Shown one piece after another: positions 38,301-40,244 of a stretch of 64,000 bases of DNA; position 1 is the stretch's first letter, and every line of letters begins with the position of its first letter. Made by a program: the position numbers and the translations under genes. The notes beneath the pieces are model-generated. The model saw only the letters and a program-made list of their open reading frames with translations, ran no database searches and had not been told where the DNA came from. The DNA comes from Aphrocallistes beatrix (lineage: Eukaryota; Porifera; Hexactinellida; Sceptrulophora; Aphrocallistidae), in the NCBI GenBank assembly GCA_963281255.1, contig OY725488.1, forward strand, positions 6,049,524-6,113,523. Reading direction: 5' to 3'.

Positions 38301-39265
38301 CAGCTCACACTGCCAATTCGACCCAAGAATGGTGTTCAAAGAAGTTCCCAAACTTCTGGCGTAAAGCGGAATGGCCAGGTAACTCGCCTGACCTTAATCC
38401 AATTGAAAACGTGTGGGCATATATGAAAGAGAAGATCAGCGAAATGGGAGATGCAAATACTCTAAAGGGCCTGGAAAAAAATCTTATAGAAACATGGAGA
38501 TCAATCCCTCCAGATTTTTTAGCAAATTTAATTTGTAGCATGCCGAATCGTGTTAAACTAGTTATAGAAAAGGATGGAGATTACATTAGAAAATAAAATT
38601 GACTTGTATTATTTGCTTAAAAAAAATTATAGCCACTTATACTACCGGCCAATACTTATGGGACACCCTGTATATTATAGATCTGGAAGACTGAGATTGA
38701 AGAAACTAGAATTGTCCTAATCGTGGGTCTACTGAACAATTTACTGATCGATATGCTGATACGGGAGTACCCTGATACATACCAAACACTCCCCTTACCT
38801 CCAGGGAATCTCGAACTCAATAACCAGAGTCCTTTTGCTCATGCTTGCATAAAAATTATCGAGTCCAAAAGGCACGTTGTGTTATCTATCGGATCAGAGT
38901 TGCTGGAGAGTTTTGTCAAGTTTGACCCAATAGTTATATTGACGTGTCCTCACGGAGTTTGTTCAGGAGGTGATTATGAGCCCACAGGTCTCAGCACGAG
39001 TGATGGTCTGCTTGAATACTTCCAGCTTGAACAGGCGGAAAATACCGTTAATCAAATTAGAAACGATTTCGGGCCCTTCATTAGTGGGATCGCTAGTGGG
39101 TCCAACTTGGGAGAGATCTACTACCAAGTTTGTACTTTGATAAATAATAATAGCTATAAGAGGATTGATTGGAGTGAAATTAAGCCTGAAAGACAGAGAA
39201 GTGGGTTTGGGCCTCTCAGCCAGTCATCAGACCTTCTCGATAGTCTCGCCAAATACAGTACATAG
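1982..39265 (+). CDS. dlg: Discs-large-type MAGUK scaffold, nine exons
   Basis: MAGUK scaffold protein expected at cell junctions or synapse-like membranes, where it clusters receptors and polarity proteins. Exons fitted by GT-AG sites and phase: 1982-2221, 2426-2695, 30225-30408, 31766-32001, 32291-32500, 34409-34563, 34934-35011, 35079-35277, 38681-39265. All joints keep frame and give about 718 aa. Domain order: L27 (about 5-65), PDZ1 (about 93-188), PDZ2 (about 197-300), PDZ3 (about 311-390), SH3 (about 418-485), GK-like (about 530-700). This is the DLG order, and the length fits DLG1-4. Intron 2 is about 27.5 kb and hosts other genes; the remaining introns are 0.07-3.4 kb. Oddities: the GK domain lacks the segment that forms the GMP-binding lobe, and a Tc1 element abuts the last splice acceptor. 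The exon model is inferred and alternative exons are possible. Confidence 0.85.
2837..2996 (-). repeat. Head fragment of Helitron-like repeat family A
   Basis: This stretch matches, in reverse, the start of the fuller copy at 20312-20849: GTAACGAATTGATTGAAGAA, the GGCTATGGCTCCA stretch and the GACGTCATTGTCACC stretch. It lies in dlg intron 2 beside a family B MITE. It is a fragment without the GC-rich tail. Confidence 0.6.
3050..3559. repeat. TA-flanked MITE family B, degenerate copy
   Basis: Its internal sequence is shared with 10229-11755 and 20147-21070 (e.g. GGATCTTTTCATGA, CCGATTAGCTGTATCC, ATTTGTATGTGAAATAAT). The left end is eroded. It contains two direct copies, about 55 bp apart at 3379-3455, of a self-complementary segment CCTCTCTMATATATTAGAG. 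Confidence 0.55.
3633..3850. repeat. Imperfect inverted-repeat element with GGGACGTC ends
   Basis: AGGGACGTCGCCAGGA on the left is mirrored by TGGTGACGTCCCGGTCC on the right, about 200 bp apart, with a C-rich subterminal run. The ends resemble non-autonomous hAT elements, but no clear target duplication was seen. Confidence 0.4.
4878..5233. mobile_element. hAT-like MITE with 8-bp target duplication
   Basis: Perfect terminal inverted repeats CAGGCTTGGACCGGGTCA / TGACCCGGTCCAAGCCTG enclose 356 bp and are flanked on both sides by GTACGAAC, an 8-bp duplication typical of hAT insertion. Further GACCCGG copies inside both ends make it strongly self-complementary. There is no coding capacity. The perfect ends suggest a fairly recent insertion. 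Confidence 0.8.
5242..6899. other. Intronic spacer, mostly unassigned
   Basis: AT-rich dlg intron 2 sequence. The only piece recognised is a family A head fragment in reverse at 5866-5966. I see no gene and no RNA structure in the rest. Confidence 0.4.
6940..7560 (-). pseudogene. Tigger/pogo-type (DDE_1) transposase remnant
   Basis: Reverse-strand translation in shifting frames shows Tigger landmarks in the right order: ADKTGLCWRAIPIKTLTG near 7445-7390 (compare NADETGLFWRALPSKT), KERVALKACK...HKLDLVF near 7365-7290, WFHQEFVPAVKNHL near 7185-7145, and GIEEKALLVLDNVHP near 7125-7080 (compare KALLLLDNAPSHP, which carries the second catalytic Asp). Several stops and frame changes show it is dead. 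It is a plain DNA transposon and a plausible relative of the many TA-flanked CAGT-ended MITEs in the window. The element's outer ends were not found. Confidence 0.7.
8224..8231 (+). promoter_or_regulatory. TATA box of DRE-TIM/EF-hand gene copy 1
   Basis: AAGTATATAAA lies 86-93 bp before the ATG at 8317. The same motif lies at the same distance in the other two copies although the rest of the upstream sequence has diverged, which argues for a used core promoter. The gene is therefore transcribed independently of the enclosing dlg gene. Confidence 0.6.
8317..10071 (+). CDS. DRE-TIM (HMGL-like) barrel plus EF-hand protein, copy 1
   Basis: 584 aa, intronless, nested in dlg intron 2. The N-terminal 30-340 reads as a TIM barrel of the DRE-TIM/HMG-CoA-lyase-like superfamily: LDNSLRESTVGQ at about 35-46 replaces the usual LRDGxQ motif (Glu for Asp), and HVHQYLGLAES near 253 supplies the HxH metal pair. 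GADGIWAGVCEEGAAFGH follows where GxGERxGN is usual. A helical region (about 385-500) is followed by a canonical EF-hand loop DMDKDGKVEWSE at 517-528. The likely role is a divalent-metal enzyme acting on a carbon-carbon bond, tuned by calcium; the substrate is unknown. There is no signal peptide or membrane segment. The N-terminal 30 residues and the C-terminus differ from copies 2 and 3 while the core is nearly identical. The family assignment is from motifs only. Confidence 0.8.
   Translation: MSHRIIKNLMAKLDQFEKEKNTKQEILRELDCFVLDNSLRESTVGQLKGHTLEDKWKIFKEVKKCGYQNIVVAAFSDEDQVDDIFVKQLFEKGEDMTKLHAFCDFIDGVNEDGTIIAETVPTTLLKMKELKLRNPIIEIDLADQRIDWTKKSIVEEVCQLLFQRIEWSKQQLCPKSKIFINLRDFPIAMTKCPERVLRVVQYISSLNELRRPLGLMYEEPTGRFPGEQMGLWTSTVREVMNTEGWNKGHLLVHVHQYLGLAESVQLECLKTGADGIWAGVCEEGAAFGHACSSITLLNLICMGNTKVLERYNCTYLRNAAIEVTKITTGIPPHPRQCLYGERALDSVFDFGGIAGGKRKRSSFDLASFFGEPQPIRVSTLSSTNMLKQQMIKTFGFNVDFTEEIMHFMKKRMIQDLVGNRKEEYMSPVGLALLFDRAGGHLNANMRNVIDRWDISTPHWEVLRSQLRNIWDELDGSEEPSQQGDDALEFETFFLHFLQPYYPNIKCRDVRKTLKALDMDKDGKVEWSECMVYVKWAIYEYPDISDLEELLSVMFKKGLFMAMQDEILTPIKDGSPLDQFSAYIC
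10229..11755. mobile_element. MITE family B (TA-flanked), interrupted by another element
   Basis: Ends CACTAACCGGACAAAAGTAT / ACTTTCGTCCGGTTAGTG are inverted repeats flanked by TA on each side. The repeats extend inward about 60 bp (ACTTCATTATTTCACATACAAAT type). A second TA-flanked element (10691-11702) sits inside it. Other copies lie at about 3050-3559 and 20147-21070. The TA duplication points to a Tc1/mariner or pogo mover. Confidence 0.75.
10691..11702. mobile_element. Foldback element nested in family B MITE
   Basis: Inverted ends CTGTTGCGTGGTATTTTGAG / CTCAAAATACCAGCAACAG are flanked by TA (10689-10690 and 11703-11704). The removed sequence restores an intact family B stretch (TTTAGTACTATTTGTATG). 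The interior is a long inverted repeat. Arms at about 11060-11200 and 11420-11600 carry repeated CATTTGTCCGAATCG-type units and their complements. About 1 kb, no coding potential. Confidence 0.7.
12085..12200. repeat. Short inverted repeat
   Basis: TCTTTCCAAGCAGTTACCATCCA is mirrored by TGGATGGTAACTGCTTGGAAAGA about 70 bp further on. The 23-bp arms match almost perfectly. Probably a small MITE; no target duplication was identified. Confidence 0.5.
13062..13784. mobile_element. Mutator-like MITE with 9-bp target duplication
   Basis: It is flanked by GTTATCTAC at 13053-13061 and 13785-13793. Its inverted ends share AAAATTCGTCGC. Size is 723 bp including a nested 306-bp pogo-like MITE. The interior is shared in opposite orientation with 39927-40130 (GGAGGAATGGAGCTCGAAACC). 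A 9-bp duplication is the Mutator superfamily signature. No coding sequence. Confidence 0.7.
13315..13620. mobile_element. Pogo/Tigger-like MITE
   Basis: Inverted ends CAGTACACCCTCGCTAATCC / TTCGGATTAGCGAAGGTGTACTG lie between TA dinucleotides (13313-13314 and 13621-13622). It is nested inside the Mutator-like MITE. The CAGT... ends and TA target fit pogo/Tigger. Confidence 0.8.
14166..15923 (-). CDS. DRE-TIM (HMGL-like) barrel plus EF-hand protein, copy 2
   Basis: 585 aa, intronless, on the reverse strand inside dlg intron 2. It has the same architecture as copy 1: LDNSLRES motif near residue 37, HVHQYLG near 253, canonical EF-hand loop DMDKDGKVEWSE near 517. It differs from copy 3 (22073) at about eight residues only (for example ELRHPIG against ELRRPIG, and a last-residues change FIYK against FIDK), and the match continues past the stop codon through TTTATTGCATGTATTTC. 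The AATAAA overlaps the stop codon (AAATAAAAT), so the 3' UTR must be very short or use another signal. The very high identity of two copies about 6 kb apart in opposite orientation suggests recent duplication or gene conversion. Confidence 0.8.
   Translation of the reverse strand: MYHCTIKNAIAELDQGESDKNAKQAILRELDCFVLDNSLRESTVGQLKGHTLEDKWKIFKEVKKCGYQNIVVAAFSDEERVDDEFVKQLFEKGEDMTKLHAFCDFIDGVNEDGTIIAETVPTTLLKMKELKLRNPIIEIDLADQRIDWTKKSIVEEVCQLLLERIEWSKQQLCPKSKIFINLRDFPIAMTKCPERVLRVVQYISSLNELRHPIGLMYEEPTGRFLGEQMGLWTSTIREIMNTEGWNEGHLLVHVHQYLGLAESVQLECLKTGADGIWAGVCEEGAAFGHACSSITLLNLICMGNKKVLKRYNCTYLRNAAIEVTKITTGIPPHPRQCLYGERALDSVFDFGGIAGGRSRLHSFDLANFFGEVQPIRISTLSSTDMLKQQMIKTFGFNVDFTEEIMHFMKKRMIQDLVGNRKEEYMSPVGLALLFDRAGGHLNANMRNVIDRWDISTPHWEVLRSQLRNIWDELDGSEEPSQQGDDALEFETFFQRFLKPYYPTIKSRDARKALKALDMDKDGKVEWSECMVYVKWAIYEYPGISDLEELLSVMFKKGLFMAMQDEILTPMKDGSPLDQFCTFIYK
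16015..16022 (-). promoter_or_regulatory. TATA-like box of DRE-TIM/EF-hand gene copy 2
   Basis: On the reverse strand AAGTATATATA lies about 92-99 bp before the ATG at 15923, matching the AAGTATATAAA motif and spacing of copies 1 and 3. Confidence 0.5.
16371..17820 (-). mobile_element. hAT transposon, degenerate
   Basis: Short inverted ends TAGGGGTGT / ACACCCCTA enclose 1450 bp with a reverse-strand transposase remnant. The subterminal regions are also mirrored (ATACCCGGGTACCCAGGTAT and ATACCTGGGTATCGAAT types). No clear 8-bp duplication remains, so the insertion is old or rearranged. Confidence 0.7.
16725..17512 (-). pseudogene. hAT transposase remnant with BED zinc finger
   Basis: The N-terminal piece (17512-16952) starts MKSKSLVWKHFEK and carries a BED finger with C..C (KCLQCPSK) and H....H (RKHLVLVH). 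It continues with the conserved hAT block ending LDEYTSNSNRRYMNV. A second open piece (16928-16725) carries VITDGASVMTKMG, the hAT TDGA/DNA-binding block, then changes frame (HQICFAHAIHLAVCDVL is visible in another frame). It is truncated before the C-terminal dimerisation region. Not a functional gene. Confidence 0.75.
17963..18614. mobile_element. PIF/Harbinger-like MITE built of TTGCATGCAA repeats
   Basis: Inverted ends AGGCCCCCATACACGATGCA / GCATCGTGTATGGGGGCCT are flanked by TAA on both sides (17960-17962 and 18615-18617), the 3-bp target type of PIF/Harbinger. Inside both ends are stacks of palindromic TTGCATGCAACA units and further ACACGATGCAAC copies. 652 bp, no coding capacity. A degenerate relative may lie at 4440-4630. 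Confidence 0.7.
18618..20144. other. Intronic spacer, unassigned
   Basis: dlg intron 2 sequence without a recognisable gene. A GC-richer patch at 19345-19495 (AAACCCGGGGCCGGG and CCCCCCGGGACCGCC) looks like an old transposon end, but its partner was not found. Confidence 0.35.
20147..21070. mobile_element. MITE family B copy split by a family A insertion
   Basis: It starts after TA with CACCAACCGGACAAAAGTAT and resumes at about 20850 with TAGTGGTTAAAATGGG, the same sequence found uninterrupted at about 3255. The right terminus is eroded. The inserted element is described separately. Confidence 0.65.
20312..20849 (+). mobile_element. Helitron-like element family A, most complete copy
   Basis: It begins TATTAAAACTCGATTAAT, has a (TA)n run at 20330-20361, then TCTGTAACGAATTGATTG. 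It ends in a GC-rich tail with two hairpins: GGACAC-AAA-GTGTCC and CAAGC...GCTTG-type within CGCAAGCAAGCGAAGCGCG. There is no target duplication and no inverted termini. The asymmetric ends and 3' hairpins resemble non-autonomous Helitron/Helentron elements, but the superfamily call is tentative. Related tails: 13820-13893, 28978-29052, 36155-36234, and in reverse 27188-27213 and 32523-32610. Confidence 0.5.
21230..21700 (+). repeat. Related Helitron-like head without tail
   Basis: ATTAAAACGCTAGGAGTTTT followed by GTTTGTTTGTCCGAATTG matches the start of the element at 28722-29052. It continues with GAAAATTGGCATATACATAGG and a repeated 'gctagaaactagctttcaa' unit (21430 and 21590). The GC-rich tail is absent. 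Confidence 0.45.
21979..21986 (+). promoter_or_regulatory. TATA box of DRE-TIM/EF-hand gene copy 3
   Basis: AAAGTATATAAAA lies 87-94 bp upstream of the ATG at 22073, the same motif and spacing as in copy 1. Confidence 0.6.
22073..23830 (+). CDS. DRE-TIM (HMGL-like) barrel plus EF-hand protein, copy 3
   Basis: 585 aa, intronless, nested in dlg intron 2 on the same strand as dlg. It has the same domain order as copies 1 and 2 (altered DRE motif LDNSIRES near 37, HVH near 253, one EF-hand near 517). It is about 98.6% identical to copy 2 by eye and less so to copy 1, with copy 1 differences bunched at residues 1-30, near 360-385 and after 490. AATAAA overlaps the stop codon, as in copy 2. All three open frames are intact, which argues that each makes protein. 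Confidence 0.8.
   Translation: MYHCTIKNAIAELDQGESDKNAKQAILRELDCFVLDNSIRESTVGQLKGHTLEDKWKIFKEVKKCGYQNIVVAAFSDEERVDDEFVKQLFEKGEDMTKLHAFCDFIDGVNEDGTIIAETVPATLLKMKELKLRNPIIEIDLADQRIDWTKKSIIEEVCQLLLERIEWSKQQLCPNSKIFINLRDFPIAMTKCPERVLRVVQYISSLNELRRPIGLMYEEPTGRFLGEQMGLWTSTIREIMNTEGWNKGHLLVHVHQYLGLAESVQLECLKTGADGIWAGVCEEGAAFGHACSSITLLNLICMGNKKVLKRYNCTYLRNAAIEVTKITTGIPPHPRQCLYGERALDSVFDFGGIAGGRSRLHSFDLANFFGEVQPIRISTLSSTDMLKQQMIKTFGFNVDFTEEIMHFMKKRMIQDLVGNRKEEYMSPVGLALLFDRAGGHLNANMRNVIDRWDISTPHWEVLRSQLRNIWDELDGSEEPSQQGDDALEFETFFQRFLKPYYPTIKSRDARKALKALDMDKDGKVEWSECMVYVKWAIYEYPGISDLEELLSVMFKKGLFMGMQDEILTPMKDGSPLDQFCTFIDK
23831..25215. other. Intronic spacer, unassigned
   Basis: The first 60 bp match the 3' flank of copy 2. 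The rest shows no convincing gene. Pieces such as CCTCTATAACGACCACCC (24007) and GCGCCCCCTGGCAATTTG (24565) look like eroded transposon ends. Confidence 0.35.
25220..25840. mobile_element. Foldback element with inverted 16-bp tandem arrays
   Basis: The left end has about five direct copies of ACAAACCAAAATGGCC-type units. The right end (25720-25840) has about seven copies of the complement (GTTTGTGGCCGTTTT type). Arrays in opposite orientation about 450 bp apart form a foldback. On the reverse strand it interrupts a RING-like coding stretch right after HAQICYW. Confidence 0.6.
25841..27115 (-). pseudogene. FLYWCH zinc-finger / MULE-like gene remnant with RING-like end, interrupted twice
   Basis: Reverse-strand pieces in order: 27115-26908 reads MEGKRKGSQVFSVDHIYVYT then YRYLKCVEFRKGCPGRASI and, after a frame change, LEADQLTITKAHNNHD, a FLYWCH finger (C..C..H.H). 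A 486-bp MITE follows. Then 26417-26130 reads TDEKVEVLKLKTES...KRRKL and GFMSPKWFTALQ..LLQAD, like the linker and start of MULE-type proteins. After a frame change, 26000-25850 reads acidic NDSEVEAESQSDGE then CRVCLLLNADTIILPCSHAQ, a RING-like C3HC4 start that runs into the foldback element. This is either a dead Mutator-family gene or a host gene destroyed by insertions. The RING part is the least certain. Confidence 0.55.
26420..26905. mobile_element. Pogo/Tigger-like MITE carrying a 22-bp tandem repeat
   Basis: Inverted ends CAGTAGACCCTCGATTATCC / GGATAACCGAGGGTGTACTG lie between TA dinucleotides. Between about 26500 and 26660 a 22-bp unit, AATGTGTTCGGATAACTGAA plus two bases, is repeated about seven or eight times with few changes. 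Each unit contains the GTTCGGATAAC of the element's own end. Confidence 0.8.
27211..28055. repeat. 845-bp near-perfect palindrome
   Basis: Two arms of about 410 bp in opposite orientation meet near 27635 with a spacer of about 15-20 bp. Outer ends are GCTTAGGAATGTATTACTAG and its complement. A third, single-arm copy lies at 35508-35920. It has no coding capacity. In the dlg pre-mRNA this would fold into a very long hairpin. Confidence 0.8.
28165..28398 (-). repeat. Family A head fragment
   Basis: Reverse copy of the first about 230 bp of the 20312 element, from GATAGAAGG through GACGTCATTCTCATC and GGCTATGGCTCCA to TCTGTAACGAATTGATTG. It adjoins the palindrome region; together they mirror the arrangement at 35380-36234. 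Confidence 0.55.
28722..29052 (+). mobile_element. Helitron-like short element with two-hairpin tail
   Basis: It starts ATTAAAACGCTAGGATTTTT, passes through GTTTGTCCGAATTGATTG and GAAAATTGGCATGTAGG, and ends in the shared tail (GGACACAAAGTGTCC, then CGCAAGCAAGCGAAGCGCGC). The sequence after the tail (TTAATATTAAAACC) resembles the element start again. Asymmetric ends; no coding sequence. Confidence 0.5.
29201..30046 (-). CDS. NHL-repeat beta-propeller protein
   Basis: 281 aa, intronless, antisense to and 178 bp before dlg exon 3. Repeating blade motifs are visible: GSGSFYGPTTVVIED..NIFITDAYNGRVQVF (about 26-63), FSLSQPRGIDVERDNTLYICDKGNNRVR (about 125-155) and FNNIRGLAVDENSRIINVCE (about 253-275), with weaker blades between. 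This is the NHL pattern, a binding scaffold found in TRIM, tripartite-like and secreted proteins. No RING, B-box or signal peptide precedes it, so the partner and location are unknown. It may be an exon of a longer gene, but stop and Met fit a small stand-alone protein. Regulation is not visible. Confidence 0.65.
   Translation of the reverse strand: MDNTLQARDYQNISGVKQAQGTWGTGSGSFYGPTTVVIEDVTKNIFITDAYNGRVQVFSENLIYLNQFGAKSSGWPWGICIRESLVFVMQLENPFFNQSSFALLSIFTLNGTLVTSFKFEDSDRRFSLSQPRGIDVERDNTLYICDKGNNRVRAIMADLPCLRDFLKVSAPLDIKCHHGAYIVLSCSPGLVMIFSSDRYALREYTNNILRNLKSEGFLALDKLGNILISIGNEDKILVLSWMLEYIHTIKGEFNNIRGLAVDENSRIINVCEKNESRLKIL
30225..32500 (+). other. dlg: dlg exons 3-5: end of PDZ1, PDZ2, most of PDZ3
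   Basis: Exon 3 (30225-30408) completes PDZ1 (VAEELLRARNQTLVLKI) and starts PDZ2 with the loop GFGIAIKGG. Exon 4 (31766-32001) continues PDZ2 with GIFISQIS and KGDRIISANG; joining exon 3 phase 1 to exon 4 gives LIDDHDGIF, as expected for a PDZ betaB-betaC turn. Exon 5 (32291-32500) opens PDZ3 with YGISLGGDEG and DQIISAGD and stops at CACCAG|GTAATT. Intron 3 holds a 484-bp foldback element. Confidence 0.85.
30523..31006. mobile_element. Mutator-like foldback element in dlg intron 3
   Basis: It is flanked by ATTAAACCC at 30514-30522 and 31007-31015 (9-bp duplication). Ends GGGAGTATGACACTTGTG / CACAAGTGTCTCACTCCG are imperfect inverted repeats that continue for about 220 bp on each side (CCGCTACCTGTGAATATGAG and its complement). 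484 bp, no coding sequence. Confidence 0.7.
32501..33038. repeat. Repeat fragments in dlg intron 5
   Basis: 32523-32610 is a reversed, eroded copy of the family A tail (GAACACTTCGTGTCCGC). 32652-32720 matches another family A piece. 32726-32899 is a pogo-like MITE (CAATCAACTCCG / CGGAGTCGACTG between TA). Family A head pieces also occur in intron 4 at 32153-32206. Confidence 0.5.
33039..34121 (-). CDS. Orphan multi-span (about seven) membrane protein
   Basis: 360 aa, intronless, antisense in dlg intron 5. Hydrophobic segments near residues 17-45, 84-104, 130-155, 174-196, 197-218, 254-280 and 315-345 suggest seven helices. A short N-terminus precedes the first. Basic loops RNSRVDYIKS and YKYTRRLYRTLRVRRL fit the cytosolic side, and a possible glycosylation site NISH lies in the loop with Cys after helix 2. 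The layout resembles a GPCR or a chemoreceptor-like protein, but DRY and NPxxY motifs are not seen. I do not recognise the family. Codon use is AT-rich like the surroundings. An intact 360-codon frame in AT-rich sequence is unlikely by chance. Confidence 0.6.
   Translation of the reverse strand: MGFSFPKEHLTNHPVYIPTYLFYLVTIIAAIGCIILAFLSFIYYLNRINILNKKLHFLTKQTDQRCLEEWRNSRVDYIKSIFVTLISAFEMFPYLIIPAAIVIANNINGELKPENCSKIVENISHCTIFRAMIALGASVIILNISLVHTLTFYLCHAYSVKRNIRFTIRDGLQLVWVIPLIFIIWISIISLEAFIITLLISGSIGIIGHLYLNYKYTRRLYRTLRVRRLDAWFEDIRAFKEIDQMCREYRIGSILYFAFFLLVIILGIYELGFLLIFALLKNDCFIISFGVDLKVFHSFYLQNRYTMNILDQIFLNLIPSFICMLVFIFFFSLHLFIIFQASKRMIRRYKIMKFSLPSIL
34409..35277 (+). other. dlg: dlg exons 6-8: end of PDZ3, linker and SH3
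   Basis: Exon 6 (34409-34563) begins right after ATTTAG with ITLKLTHAQK, the last PDZ3 strand, then a short linker and the SH3 start SYFRVNFDYNPKLD (compare LYVRALFDYDP in DLG). Exon 7 (34934-35011) gives the SH3 core GLEVRNGTIVRI. Exon 8 (35079-35277) gives WWSALLVEGE, the SH3 Trp pair, then a basic hinge rich in K/R/S ending HDFYVR|GTAAGT. Phases 2, 2 and 0 fit. The hinge is shorter than in vertebrate DLG. Confidence 0.82.
34600..34700. repeat. Short interspersed repeat, copy 1
   Basis: About 100 bp shared with 42605-42715: TTGTTG..GTCATTCCGGT, AAGCCATTTTGGGCG and GGGGTCTTTTCTATAAATAG. A reversed, weaker version lies at 29070-29150. Function unknown. Confidence 0.5.
35380..35925 (+). repeat. 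Single-arm copy of the palindrome sequence
   Basis: It runs from GGCCTCAGAGTAACTTG through GCTTAGGAATTTATTACCAG to ATTTATCATATTGGCCACAT. It matches one arm of the 27211-28055 palindrome plus about 110 bp of its outer flank and leads directly into a family A copy. Confidence 0.6.
35926..36234 (+). repeat. Helitron-like family A 3' half with intact tail
   Basis: It shares the second half of the 20312 element, including GATGTTATCTCCCTTATAAT, GGCGGACACAAAGTGTCCGC and CGCAAGCAAGCGAAGCGCGC followed by TTGT. It lies in dlg intron 8. Confidence 0.55.
36282..36352 (-). tRNA. tRNA-like unit, anticodon GTT (Asn type)
   Basis: The reverse strand folds as a cloverleaf: acceptor CGCTTTT/GGAAGCA (six of seven pairs, two of them G-T), D stem GTTT/AAAC around a GG-containing loop, anticodon arm with loop CTGTTAA, T stem CCAAG/CTTGG with loop TTCGATC (B box). 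The A box region reads TAGTTTAATCGG. The flanks are the same as around 42231-42302 for roughly 25 bp on one side and 150 bp on the other. It could be a divergent tRNA gene, or the head of a tRNA-derived SINE. The acceptor mismatch lowers confidence. Confidence 0.4.
36722..37217. mobile_element. Pogo/Tigger-like MITE
   Basis: Ends CAGTAGAGCCTTCATTAGTG / CACTTATAGAGGTTCTACTG form imperfect inverted repeats between TA dinucleotides. C-rich TTCCCCACTTCCCC units are repeated near the right side. It lies in dlg intron 8. Confidence 0.65.
37325..38670 (+). mobile_element. Tc1/mariner transposon, 1346 bp
   Basis: Inverted ends CAGGGTGTCCCATAAGTATT / AATACTTATGGGACACCCTG are near perfect over 26 bp and flanked by TA. 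It contains a nearly complete transposase. The size is right for an autonomous Tc1/mariner element. Its right end is followed by TATATTATAG and then dlg exon 9. The well-preserved ends suggest a recent insertion. Confidence 0.92.
37512..38596 (+). pseudogene. Tc1/mariner transposase, one frame change
   Basis: The first frame (37512-37904, 130 aa) holds the paired helix-turn-helix DNA-binding region (GLLEGGLSQKIVSQRLSVS...SLRRW and STRRIATRLSNSG). The second frame (37901-38596, 231 aa) holds the DDE domain: LWSDESSFELF (first Asp), FMQDGAPAHTA (second Asp), WPGNSPDLNPIENVW (Glu). Thirty-seven residues separate the second Asp and the Glu, so this is a DD37E-type catalytic spacing rather than DD34E. 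The two frames overlap by four bases at PRLTEK/MKENRLK, a single-base shift. The usual Met is uncertain; the start at 37527 (second in-frame ATG) is also possible. Otherwise intact. Confidence 0.85.
38681..39265 (+). other. dlg: dlg exon 9: shortened guanylate-kinase-like domain
   Basis: The exon opens IWKTEIEETRIVLIVG, matching the YEPV...RPVIILG start of DLG GK domains, with no ATP P-loop, as in other DLGs. After REYPDTYQTLP the sequence passes via PPGNLELNN directly to the helix-strand unit SPFAHACIKIIES/RHVVLSIG. About 35-40 residues usually found here (the RPKRDY...HFV...GQ lobe) are missing within one continuous exon. The C-terminal part (SGIASGSNLGEIYYQV) is recognisable. The stop codon is at 39263-39265. 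Confidence 0.82.
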
Positions 39266-39926
39266 CTGTAGAAGTGAACGAATTTTACTGAGTTAGCTAC
39301 TTGAGGCATCTATTTTTTGGGAATACGTACTTTGAATATATTTGCTTGTTTTTATCCATGTTGCTTGTGTAAATATTTTCAAATGAGATTATTTTAGGAA
39401 AGTATACTGTATTTATCAATCAATTTACGGTTAATATTTAGGTTTAGGAAAGACATGTATTATGCTAGTACATCCTCACTAGTCAGAAGCCATGTAAAAT
39501 TAGTTACTTTTTATCATCCCCGCCCCTCCAATGTTTTTGTCTTTCGTCCGTACATTTTCTTGTTAATATAATCCCTTTATTTTATTTTTATTTTTTTTAT
39601 TAATATAATCCCTTTATTGCGGGACATAGTCATATTTTAAGTTTGGTCTTCAAAAGCTTTGTATTCCGCCAATTCAACATTAAATGATCCGAATACCAAA
39701 AACACTATTCGTTTCTCATGTTTGTACGTTGTGAATCAATACTTTATATCTTCTATCTTTCCAAACGACTGCATTAACTGGTTAAACCAATCATCACGTG
39801 ATTAATCAATATTGCTCATTTCTGTAATTTGTTTTTTTGTTTTTCTGAACAATCATTATTGGAACAATGTATCAACTTTAGTATAGGACCGTTTGGATTA
39901 TCGAGATCTACTACACTATAACAATC
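39266..39926. other. dlg 3' UTR and spacer
   Basis: AT-rich, with several AATAAA-like sites and a near repeat of AATATAATCCCTTTATT at 39560 and 39603. No further gene is seen. Confidence 0.4.
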
Positions 39927-40130
39927 AATGGCGGCTGTTTCGTGCCCGGAAATTTCGGCTGTAGTGCAAAATTTTCCATGAGTACATTGTCATGCGCCTA
40001 AAATGCCATGAAATCACGTGACTACTTTAACCCTCTACCTCAAAAGCCTCCTTGACACCTGGTTTCGAGCTCTATTCCTCCTTTCAAATGTGGGGGACGA
40101 ACATCCAGGCGACGAAACATCCGTTAACGA
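39927..40130. mobile_element. Mutator-like MITE, short copy
   Basis: It is flanked by ATAACAATC (39918-39926) and ATAACAATT (40131-40139), a 9-bp duplication with one mismatch. It shares, in reverse, CCTGGTTTCGAGCTCTATTC and GTCATGCGCCTAAAATGCC with the Mutator-like element at 13062-13784. It ends 114 bp upstream of WDR41. Confidence 0.6.
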
Positions 40131-40244
40131 ATAACAATTTACATTAGATATTGGAAATAGTAATAATTTGTCCTACATTACCACTCGATCCAATATCTAC
40201 TGTCTGATCGTTACTAGTGAGTAGGGTTCTGCAACGTCTAACTC

